This document shows, one piece after another, positions 8,002-16,369 of a DNA stretch of 33,676 bases (the first letter of the stretch is position 1; every line of letters begins with the position of its first letter). The position numbers and the translations under genes were made by a program. Below the pieces are notes generated by a model. That model searched no databases and had not been told where the DNA came from. It saw only the letters and a program-made list of their open reading frames with translations. The DNA comes from Bacteroidales bacterium (GTDB taxonomy: Bacteria; Bacteroidota; Bacteroidia; Bacteroidales; JAADGE01): contig JAOZMB010000021.1 of the NCBI GenBank assembly GCA_029934515.1, positions 1 to 33,676 on the forward strand, written 5' to 3'.

Positions 8002-9660
8002 ATGCAAGATCAAACAATTTTTGCAAAAAAAGATATAGAATTTTATGCACATTATAAGATACTTAGAGAATTATTTGTAAGTCATCTGATAACTCATAAT
8101 CCAAAAATCGATGCGCTGAGGTTAATAAATTTTGCACAAAAAATTATTGACAAGATTGTTTTTATAAGTGTTGTCAAAGATTATCAACTTGTATCACTTA
8201 ATATTTTAAAAGATTTAGAGGATATCGCAACCAGAAGTTGGGAAGTTGACGGAATGGAATTGTGGAGGCAATTAAAAAAATTATTTAGAGTTTTGGATAT
8301 TGGTTTGCCTCCTCGTCTCCATAAATTTAACGGAGAATTATTCAAACAAAATAATGATATTAATAATTTAAAAATAAAAGATTATTTTCTATCCAAACTT
8401 TTAAAACTTTCCTCTTACGATTTTGAGAGTGATTTGAGTATAAATATTCTCGGTCATATTTTCGAACATTCAATAAGTGATATTGAGAAATTAAAAAAAG
8501 ATGTCGCCGAAAATAATATAGAAGAAGAAGCAGATAAAATTGATTATCTGGTCAAACAAAAAATAACCGAAGAAATTAGCCAGCGCAAAAAATACGGAAT
8601 TTTTTACACACCTGAATATATTACACGATACATAGTTGAAAATACCGTAGGTAAATGGCTCTACAATAAAAAAGAAGAAATAGGAATAAATAAAATTAAA
8701 GAACTCGGCGCTACACATCATGAGAAAAAAGAACAGATAGAAATATTAGAAAGATATAAAATAATATTAAATTCAATAAGAATTATTGACCCCGCCTGTG
8801 GCTCTGGCGCTTTCCTGACACAAACCTTTGATTATCTTGTAAAAGAGTGGAAAATAATAATTGATATTACACAAAAATTAAACGATTTCCTTCCAGAAAC
8901 AAAAATAAAAGGAGCTTTAAATTTAGAAACGAACAAATTGTCTGATGATTTGCAAATATGGAAAATAAAAAAACGAATTATTGAAAACAATATCTTCGGA
9001 GTAGATTTAAACAGTGAAAGTGTAGAAATTACAAAACTTGGTCTATGGCTCAAAACAGCAACAAGAAAAGATAATCTTGCTGATTTACAGGACAATATAA
9101 AGTGTGGTAATTCATTAATTTCCAATATTGATATTGCAAAAGATAAGGCATTCAACTGGAATACTGAATTTAAAAATAGTTTTGATATTGTTATCGGCAA
9201 TCCTCCTTATGGTGTAAATTTTAATAAAGAAGAAAAAAAAGAACTTGAAAAATTAGATATTGATGCTCCTGGTTATGAAATTTATTATTATTTTGTAACT
9301 CTTGGAACGAAATTATTATCCAAAGATGGGTTGCTCTCGTATATTATTCCAAATACATTTATGTCAAATCATTTTGCCGAGAAATATCGTAAAAAAATTT
9401 TAGAAAAGTATCAGCTTACAATGCTTACAGATTTATCAGAACTCAACATATTCAACGATGCAAATGTAAGAAATTGTATATTAATATTGAAAAATTCACA
9501 GACAGAAGAGGATACAAAATTTTGTATATATTCAAAAATAGACAAACAAATAAATACTGATAAGTATCTAAGAAAGACTCTATTAGAAGCAGAAATAAAA
9601 AATTGGCTTACATTGTTTACATTATCGAAGAAAATGTCAGCGGTCATAAAAAAAAATTAG
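8002..9660 (+). CDS. Type IIG-like (Eco57I family) adenine DNA methyltransferase, N-terminal and catalytic part, frameshifted
   Basis: The 552 residues include a helical linker domain (about 15-170, with 'NILGHIFEHSISDIEKL'), motif X 'YGIFYTPEYITRYIVE', SAM-binding motif I DPACGSGAF (263-271) and catalytic motif IV NPPY (400-403). These are typical of N6-adenine methyltransferases fused to a nuclease and a target-recognition domain. The amino-terminal PD-(D/E)XK nuclease that normally precedes the helical linker is absent: the ORF starts directly at the linker and a stop lies just upstream in frame. The ORF ends early because the A9 run at 9648-9656 shifts the frame. Removing one A lets the sequence run on as 'KKIRNVKFKINDICEVSQG', the expected target-recognition region. 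It may be a methylase-only derivative, if it is expressed at all. Confidence 0.85.
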   Translation: MQDQTIFAKKDIEFYAHYKILRELFVSHLITHNPKIDALRLINFAQKIIDKIVFISVVKDYQLVSLNILKDLEDIATRSWEVDGMELWRQLKKLFRVLDIGLPPRLHKFNGELFKQNNDINNLKIKDYFLSKLLKLSSYDFESDLSINILGHIFEHSISDIEKLKKDVAENNIEEEADKIDYLVKQKITEEISQRKKYGIFYTPEYITRYIVENTVGKWLYNKKEEIGINKIKELGATHHEKKEQIEILERYKIILNSIRIIDPACGSGAFLTQTFDYLVKEWKIIIDITQKLNDFLPETKIKGALNLETNKLSDDLQIWKIKKRIIENNIFGVDLNSESVEITKLGLWLKTATRKDNLADLQDNIKCGNSLISNIDIAKDKAFNWNTEFKNSFDIVIGNPPYGVNFNKEEKKELEKLDIDAPGYEIYYYFVTLGTKLLSKDGLLSYIIPNTFMSNHFAEKYRKKILEKYQLTMLTDLSELNIFNDANVRNCILILKNSQTEEDTKFCIYSKIDKQINTDKYLRKTLLEAEIKNWLTLFTLSKKMSAVIKKN

Positions 9661-9743
9661 AAATGTAAAATTTAAAATAAATGATATTTGTGAAGTTTCG
9701 CAGGGATATATACCGTATAGAAGAAGTGATTTAATTAAAAATT

Positions 9744-10547
9744 TTGGAAAAAAACAAGGAAATAAAATTGTTGACGAAAGGTTATGGCATTCTAATAAAA
9801 AAAATGATGAAAACATACAAAAAAGAATTAAAAGGCAGAGACATTAAAAAATATTCACTAAATTGGAATAAATTTTTATGGATTAGCTATGGTGATTGGC
9901 TTGCGTCACCGCGAAAGAAAAAATATTTCACAGAACAAAGAATATTAGTTCGTGAAATTGCAGAACACACTTTATTTGCAACATACACAGAAGAAGAATA
10001 TTATAATAATCCTTCTATAATAAATATTATTCAATCAGATAAACGATATAATTTAAAATATATTCTGGCAATATTGAACTCAAAATTAATAGGTTCGTAT
10101 CATTATAATACATCTCCAAAAGCAAAAAAAGGTCTATTTCCTAAAATTTTGGTAAAAGACGTAAGAGGAATTCCAATTCCAGATATTTCAAAAAGAGAGC
10201 AAAATAAACTTGTCAAAAAAGTTGATGAAATAATGGAATTGAATATAAAATTAGACAATGCAAAAGAAAGTTTTATATCTCTTATTAAAAGCGACCTGAA
10301 AATTAAGCAAATACGTAAACAATTAAAAACATGGTACGATTTAGAATGGATACAGTTTAGCAAAGAGCTTGAAAAAAATAAAGCAAAATGGAATCTTCCA
10401 AAGAAAAAAGAATGGCAAACATTTTTTATTAATGAAAAAAAAGCTATTATTCCGTGTATAAATAAAATTAACAGAATAGATAAAAATATTGATAGAATTA
10501 TTTACAAATTATATGGTCTATCAAAAGACGAAATAAAAATAATTTAA
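9744..10547 (+). CDS. C-terminal target-recognition part of the broken type IIG-like methyltransferase
   Basis: The ORF-track start at 9744 is artificial. The true reading from 9657 to about 9810 is in another frame ('SQGYIPYRRSDL', 'IVDERLWHS') and moves into this ORF through a second +1 shift near the A4 run 9810-9813 or the A6 run 9819-9824. From 'YKKELKGRDIKKYSLNW' onward the text is classic for the recognition domain of this family ('WISYGDWLASPR', 'NPSIINII', 'YILAILNSKLIGSYH', 'KGLFPKILV'). It ends with 'IIYKLYGLSKDEIKII', the normal family C-terminus. Deleting one A at each shift gives a single 847-codon gene from 8002 to 10547. The lesions may be real decay or assembly errors in homopolymers. 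Confidence 0.75.
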   Translation: MEKNKEIKLLTKGYGILIKKMMKTYKKELKGRDIKKYSLNWNKFLWISYGDWLASPRKKKYFTEQRILVREIAEHTLFATYTEEEYYNNPSIINIIQSDKRYNLKYILAILNSKLIGSYHYNTSPKAKKGLFPKILVKDVRGIPIPDISKREQNKLVKKVDEIMELNIKLDNAKESFISLIKSDLKIKQIRKQLKTWYDLEWIQFSKELEKNKAKWNLPKKKEWQTFFINEKKAIIPCINKINRIDKNIDRIIYKLYGLSKDEIKII

Positions 10548-10581
10548 TTTTTTACTTTAATTAATACTATAAATAAATTTT

Positions 10582-13500
10582 ATGAAAAACAAATTTTTAT
10601 TATTGATGAGTTTAATATTACTGTTTTTTTTTAATATTAAAGCTCAGGTATTTATCACAGAATTGTCCGACCCAAATAATGAAGCAGGAGCAAGATTTGT
10701 CGAACTTTATAATGCAGGTGATACAGAAGTAGATTTATCTGTGGGCTGGAAAATTCAAAGGTACACAAACGGTAATACGGAGCCTCAAGGTGCTGTTAAT
10801 TTGACAGGTATAATTCCAGCAAGAGGATTTTATATTATTTGTAACAACGGAACTACATTTAATACTGTTTATGGTTTTGATGCAGACCAAGATATTGGAA
10901 CAGGAAATGCTGCTGATTCTAACGGAGATGACCAAATTCAAATTCTTAATCCGAGTGATCTTGTTGTTGATATTTTTGGTGTTCCCGGAGAAGACGGCTC
11001 AGGAACATGTCATGAATTCGAAGACGGAAGAGTAGAAAGAGTAGCAACAGTAACAACAGGAAATATGGGAACTTGGAACGATTTATACTGGAACGTATGG
11101 GCTGACAGCAACGTTGCAGATTGTGCAAATCATACAAATGAACCACAAAACGCACCAGAAGATTTTGACCCAGGAGCATGGATAGGAAAAGCAATAGCTG
11201 GAGGAACAACATGCGAAGAAGCTGTTTTAATAACAGCTGGAACACATCATTCAATTCATACAATCGATGACGATTACGACCAGTGGTTTATGTTTACGGC
11301 AACAGTAACAGGAACAGCAAATGTAGAAAACTGCGCCTCTGATGTTGATATTTATGTCGTTATTGAGCAAGGAGCATGTGGAACTACATTTAATATGCAG
11401 GAAGATGCTTGTGGAAATATTGGATATTCTGTTGATTTAACTTTTAATATTGTAGCGGGACAAACTTATTTTATAGGTTTTGGAAACTGGGAACAAACTA
11501 CAAACGCAGAATATGATTGGAACTTAACCGAAACAAGCGGTCTGGATAATAATTCCTATGTCGATAATACCGGAGTTACACAACCAGCAGCGGGAAATAT
11601 TTCTTCGTTAATTGATGAACTGGACGAAGCGGTTGAAATTTTTCAGTTTAATATTGTAGACGCTGGAACAAGCGATGGAGTAGATACAAAAGTTACAGAA
11701 ATAACAATAAAAGCGGGCGCAAATAATACTGCAAACTGGATTAATGATATTGGTGGATATTATTTATTTAAAGAAAGTTCGGCGACAGCTTTAACTATTA
11801 CAACAACCCCAGAAGTACAAGACGGACAAATAAAATTTTACATCGATGATAATGAATTAAATATAGCAGACGGTGGTTCAGAATTGATTACTTTTTATAT
11901 CAATATGGCAAACACAACAACAGATAATTTAATTATAGAATGTATGATTGATGCTGATGAACATGGTTTTACGGCTGATGCAAACGGTTCAGCTTTTGCC
12001 AACGAATTTACTAATGATATAGTTTCGGAACAATTTGTTATTGATGTTGAAGCAACACAATTAATATTCAAACAGCAACCAACAGATGTTATTGTCGGAC
12101 AGATAATGTCGCCAGCAGTAGAAATTGCTGCAACTGATATAAACGGAAATATTGACATTGACTTCTCGGATACTCAAATTACAATTGAATCATCAGAACA
12201 AGAAATAATCGGAACAAATCAAGTAACAACATCAGAAGGAATAGCTGTCTTCGATAATATTTCTTTCGACACAGAAGCAACAGGAGTAAATCTTTTTACG
12301 AGTGGAGTTTTTTCAACGGCTATAAGTATGGATTTTAATATTTTAGAAACTTTAAATCTGCCGTCAGTATTTTTTTCGGAATATATTGAAGGAAGTAGCA
12401 ATAATAAAGCTCTGGAAATATATAACGGAACAGACGAAAATATTGATTTGAGTGATTATGCGATATGGAATATCTCAAACGGAGGAGACTGGACTGAGGG
12501 ACAAAATAATGCAGTGGTATTATCTGGAACACTAACAGCAGGAGCAACTTATGTTATTGTTAACGGAAATGCTGATGACGAACTTTTGGAACTTGCAAAT
12601 CTTTTGGGTACAAGTGCAACTTATTTTAACGGTGATGATGCAGTAGGACTTGCTTATAATGGAACTCTTATTGATGCAGTGGGAACAGACGGTGAAGACC
12701 CTGGAAGTGGTTGGAATGTTGCAGGAATAACAAATGCTACACAAAACCATACATTAGTTAGAAAAAGTGATGTCATTGAAGGAAATACGAATTGGATTTC
12801 GGCGGCAGGAACAAATACAGATGATTCAGAATGGATTGTTTACGACCAAGATGATTTTACATATTTAGGCTGGCATGGAGAAGATATTTTTGCACCAACT
12901 ATTAATGGTATTGAAGTTGTTGATGAAAATACAATTATTATTAACTTCTCGGAAGAGTTGGAACAAAATTCAGCAGAAACTGTTTCAAATTATACAATAA
13001 ATAACTCAATAGGAAATCCTACACTTGCCGTTCTTGGTGTTGAAGGCGATAACTCAAAAGTAACTCTTACAGTTACAATGCTTTCTGTTGGTCTTGATTA
13101 TACATTGACAGTTGATGCCGTAGAAGATTTGCTCGGAAATACAATGTCGAATGTAACAAGCGATATTTTTAATTATGTTATTTTTATTGGTGATAATGTT
13201 CTTGTTATTAACGAAATTCATTATAACCCATCTGAAGAACAAGGTTCTGATGATGATTATGAATTTATTGAAATTTACAATGCTGGTGTTGAAACGATTG
13301 CACTTGAAGGATTTTCATTTACGGAAGGTATTGTTTATACTTTTCCTGCGGATATATTTATTACACAAAACGAATATATAGTTATTGCCAGAAATGAAGC
13401 GACATATACAGGTGGTTCGTATCAAGTTTTTCAATGGACAAGTGGTTCGTTTGGTAACAGCGGAGAGAGTATCAAAATTGAGGACAGTCAAAATAGACAG

Positions 13501-16179
13501 CTTGATTATGTTTATTACAGCGACAGCGGAGATTGGACTATCGAACCAGATGGCAATGGACCTTCGTTATCATTGCTCGACCCTATTTTAGATAATAGTA
13601 TTGCTGAAAGCTGGGCGGCAAGTCCCGAAACAGGAGGAACACCAGGAGTAGCAAATTTTATTATAGATACAGAACCACCATTATTTGAAACAGGTTTTCC
13701 TGCTGTATCAAATATTGGTGCAACGAGTTTTAATGTAGAGGTTCAATTGGATGAAATTGGAACAGCTTATTATGTGGTTGTTGAAGCAGATGCAACAGCA
13801 CCAAGCGTAAACGAAGTTATTAACGGATGGCAAAGCGGAGGTAGTTCGGCAATATCAAACGGAACAATGTTTATAAATATGACTTCTACAACTTTTACTG
13901 ACAATGCTACAAATTTAAGTGCAGAAACAAATTATGATATTTATTTTGTAGCAGAAGACGATGAGAATATTCCAAATATTCAGGAAACTGTAACACTTAT
14001 TGAAAATATTCAAACAACGCAGGACGATTTCACAGCACCTGAATTTATTACAGATTATCCAGCTGTTACAAATATTGCATCAACAACTTTTGATATTGAA
14101 GTTCAACTTAACGAGGTTGGAACTGTTTTTTATATTGTTTATACAGATGGAACAGATGCTCCTGATATTACAACATTATTGACTCAAGGAGAAGAAATGC
14201 AAATAACATCATCAAATACAACTTTTACGGAAACGATTACAGGTTTAACACAAGCAAGTGTTTACGATATTTATTTTGTTGCAAAAGACGATGAGACAAT
14301 TCCAAATATACAAAACGAAGTTACTACTGTGCAGGACGTTACAACCAACGAACTAATTTCAGATTTAATAATTTCGGAATATCTTGAAGGAAGTGCTAAT
14401 AATAAAGCTATTGAAATTTATAATCCAACAGAAGAAATAATTGATTTGGCTGATTATGTTGTTAAGAAGGCATCTAATGGAGGTGGCTGGGAAGGCGCAA
14501 CAGAAATAGACCTTGTTGGTAGTATTGCAGTAGGTGATGTTTTTGTAATTTCAAATTCAAATGCTGACCCTGCAATTTTGAATGTTGCAGATATTACAAG
14601 CGAAATTACTTATTTTAACGGAAACGATGCAGTAGGTTTATTTAAATCGGGAGAACTAATTGATGTATTTGGAGATGAAAATTCGGATATTATTTTTGAT
14701 GTTGCTGGTGTAACTGGCGCAGCGGAAGAGCATACTATTATTAGAAAATCAGAAATAGAAATTGGAAATACAGACTGGCTCGCTTCGGCTGGAACAAATG
14801 TAGATAATTCGGAATGGATAATTAATGAGCAGAACGATTTTTCTTTTATAGGTTGGCATATTACACCACCGCCACCGAGTATGGCTATTAGTATTAATGA
14901 ATTAATGGCTGACAACGAAACAGTATATGAAGACCCAGACCAGGCTGATGAATTCGATGATTGGATAGAATTATACAACACGGGAGTTGAGGATATTGAT
15001 ATTGGTGGTTTGTATGTAAGTGATGATATTTCAAATCCGACAAAATACCAGATACCAACAACAGACCCGACAGCGACAACAATCCCAGCTGGAGGTTATA
15101 TTATTTTGATTGCAGATGAACAAATCGAACAAGGAATTTTACATATAAATTTCAATCTTGATGTGAACGGCGAAACATTCGGAATCTGGGATACAGATGG
15201 AACAACTATTATTGATATTACAAATTTTGATGAACAGACGACTGATTTATCGCATGGTAGAATACCAAACGGCAATGGACCATTTGTTACTGGACTTGAA
15301 AATCCAACTCCGGGAAGCGAAAACATACAAAATATAAATGATGTAAGTATTTACGAAATTCAATATACAACTGAACCCGGAGCAAATAATACGTATCCAT
15401 CGCCTTACGATGAGCAAATAGTCATTACAACTGGAATTGTAACTTTCGTAGATGAGACAGACAAAAATGTTTTATCTTATTACATTCAAGATGGCTCTGG
15501 TGCTTGGAATGGAATATATGTTTACGATAATACAAATACTCCAGCTGTTGGTGATGAGGTTAATATTACAGCTCTTGTTAGCGAATACAACGGATTAACT
15601 GAATTATCTGATGTTACAGAGTTTGAGATTATTTCAACTGGAAATTATTTGCCTAATTATGCTTCTCCTACAACGGAAGAAGCTGGAACAGAAGATTATG
15701 AAGGTGTTTTGATTGCTGTATCTTTTGTTGAATGTATAAATTATGATGCTGGCAATGGAATGTGGGAAGTAAATGACGGTTCAGGAACATTAATTATTGA
15801 TGATAATTATTATTCTTATACTCCAGGAATTGGAATAGCTTATAATGTAACTGGGCTTGTTACTTATTCTTATGATGAGTATAAATTATTGCCGAGATTT
15901 GAAACCGATGTAGAAGAAGCAAGCAGTGTTTCTGAAAATAAAGATAATAAATTTCTGTTATATCCTAATCCAGTATCAGATTTTGTTTATATTGAAAATA
16001 CCGAAAACATAGAGTCGCTTGATATTTACAATTATACAGGACAAAGAATAAAAACTGTTTATAACAATGATAATCAAATTATTAGCATTGATGTTAGCTC
16101 GTTTAAAAAAGGTTTATATATAATTAATCTTACTGGGAATGACAATAATATTTATGTTATGCGATTTGTTATATTTTAG
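10582..16179 (+). CDS. Giant modular lamin-tail-domain surface protein, T9SS cargo
   Basis: The 1865-residue product has a signal peptide (1-21, cut before Q22). Its modules, in order, are: lamin-tail domain 1 (LTD, about 22-140); a pre-peptidase-like beta domain (207-325); Ig-like stretches; LTD2 (593-760); an SbsA/Big-type Ig domain (771-870); LTD3 (873-1023); two fibronectin-like repeats ('FPAVSNIGATSFNVEVQLDE', 1031-1253); LTD4 (1261-1427); LTD5 (1436-1580); an OB-fold-like region ('YYIQDGSGAWNGIYVYD', 1588-1777); and a type A T9SS sorting domain ('FLLYPNPVSDFVYIEN', from about 1790). It should be exported and attached to, or shed from, the cell surface. No nuclease or protease active site is evident. 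LTD proteins are often tied to adhesion or extracellular DNA, but a role here is inference. LTD2 and LTD4 are near-duplicates. Confidence 0.9.
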   Translation: MKNKFLLLMSLILLFFFNIKAQVFITELSDPNNEAGARFVELYNAGDTEVDLSVGWKIQRYTNGNTEPQGAVNLTGIIPARGFYIICNNGTTFNTVYGFDADQDIGTGNAADSNGDDQIQILNPSDLVVDIFGVPGEDGSGTCHEFEDGRVERVATVTTGNMGTWNDLYWNVWADSNVADCANHTNEPQNAPEDFDPGAWIGKAIAGGTTCEEAVLITAGTHHSIHTIDDDYDQWFMFTATVTGTANVENCASDVDIYVVIEQGACGTTFNMQEDACGNIGYSVDLTFNIVAGQTYFIGFGNWEQTTNAEYDWNLTETSGLDNNSYVDNTGVTQPAAGNISSLIDELDEAVEIFQFNIVDAGTSDGVDTKVTEITIKAGANNTANWINDIGGYYLFKESSATALTITTTPEVQDGQIKFYIDDNELNIADGGSELITFYINMANTTTDNLIIECMIDADEHGFTADANGSAFANEFTNDIVSEQFVIDVEATQLIFKQQPTDVIVGQIMSPAVEIAATDINGNIDIDFSDTQITIESSEQEIIGTNQVTTSEGIAVFDNISFDTEATGVNLFTSGVFSTAISMDFNILETLNLPSVFFSEYIEGSSNNKALEIYNGTDENIDLSDYAIWNISNGGDWTEGQNNAVVLSGTLTAGATYVIVNGNADDELLELANLLGTSATYFNGDDAVGLAYNGTLIDAVGTDGEDPGSGWNVAGITNATQNHTLVRKSDVIEGNTNWISAAGTNTDDSEWIVYDQDDFTYLGWHGEDIFAPTINGIEVVDENTIIINFSEELEQNSAETVSNYTINNSIGNPTLAVLGVEGDNSKVTLTVTMLSVGLDYTLTVDAVEDLLGNTMSNVTSDIFNYVIFIGDNVLVINEIHYNPSEEQGSDDDYEFIEIYNAGVETIALEGFSFTEGIVYTFPADIFITQNEYIVIARNEATYTGGSYQVFQWTSGSFGNSGESIKIEDSQNRQLDYVYYSDSGDWTIEPDGNGPSLSLLDPILDNSIAESWAASPETGGTPGVANFIIDTEPPLFETGFPAVSNIGATSFNVEVQLDEIGTAYYVVVEADATAPSVNEVINGWQSGGSSAISNGTMFINMTSTTFTDNATNLSAETNYDIYFVAEDDENIPNIQETVTLIENIQTTQDDFTAPEFITDYPAVTNIASTTFDIEVQLNEVGTVFYIVYTDGTDAPDITTLLTQGEEMQITSSNTTFTETITGLTQASVYDIYFVAKDDETIPNIQNEVTTVQDVTTNELISDLIISEYLEGSANNKAIEIYNPTEEIIDLADYVVKKASNGGGWEGATEIDLVGSIAVGDVFVISNSNADPAILNVADITSEITYFNGNDAVGLFKSGELIDVFGDENSDIIFDVAGVTGAAEEHTIIRKSEIEIGNTDWLASAGTNVDNSEWIINEQNDFSFIGWHITPPPPSMAISINELMADNETVYEDPDQADEFDDWIELYNTGVEDIDIGGLYVSDDISNPTKYQIPTTDPTATTIPAGGYIILIADEQIEQGILHINFNLDVNGETFGIWDTDGTTIIDITNFDEQTTDLSHGRIPNGNGPFVTGLENPTPGSENIQNINDVSIYEIQYTTEPGANNTYPSPYDEQIVITTGIVTFVDETDKNVLSYYIQDGSGAWNGIYVYDNTNTPAVGDEVNITALVSEYNGLTELSDVTEFEIISTGNYLPNYASPTTEEAGTEDYEGVLIAVSFVECINYDAGNGMWEVNDGSGTLIIDDNYYSYTPGIGIAYNVTGLVTYSYDEYKLLPRFETDVEEASSVSENKDNKFLLYPNPVSDFVYIENTENIESLDIYNYTGQRIKTVYNNDNQIISIDVSSFKKGLYIINLTGNDNNIYVMRFVIF

Positions 16180-16198
16180 ATAAACAATATAAATAAAG

Positions 16199-16230
16199 TC
16201 AAAGCTTTTGCGTAAAAGCAAGAGCTTTGA
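16199..16230 (+). terminator. Hairpin after the lamin-tail gene
   Basis: TCAAAGCTTTTGC (16199-16211), loop GTAAAA, then GCAAGAGCTTTGA (16218-16230). This is a 13-bp stem with one G-T wobble, 20 bp after the stop codon. The flank is A-rich rather than a T-run on this strand, so it may serve both this gene and the convergent phosphatase gene. Nothing else is seen in 16231-16369. Confidence 0.65.
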
Positions 16231-16369
16231 TAAAAATAAGAAGAAGAGAATTTTACGATATTGTTTTTAATATTTTACTTTCTTTCAATATTCGTGCAAT
16301 CTAAATCAGTAGAAATTATGAGTGAATTTTGATGTTTTTTAAATTATTGTCATGTGTATTTATTATATT

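Noticed and set aside
9648-9656. Programmed ribosomal frameshift at the A9 run
   Set aside because: A second, unrelated shift follows about 160 bases later with no slippery pattern, so decay or sequencing error is more likely than programming; slippage at A9 alone is kept as an option in the findings.
14610-14981. 123-residue minus-strand ORF
   Set aside because: Shadow inside the lamin-tail gene, whose plus-strand domains are clear.
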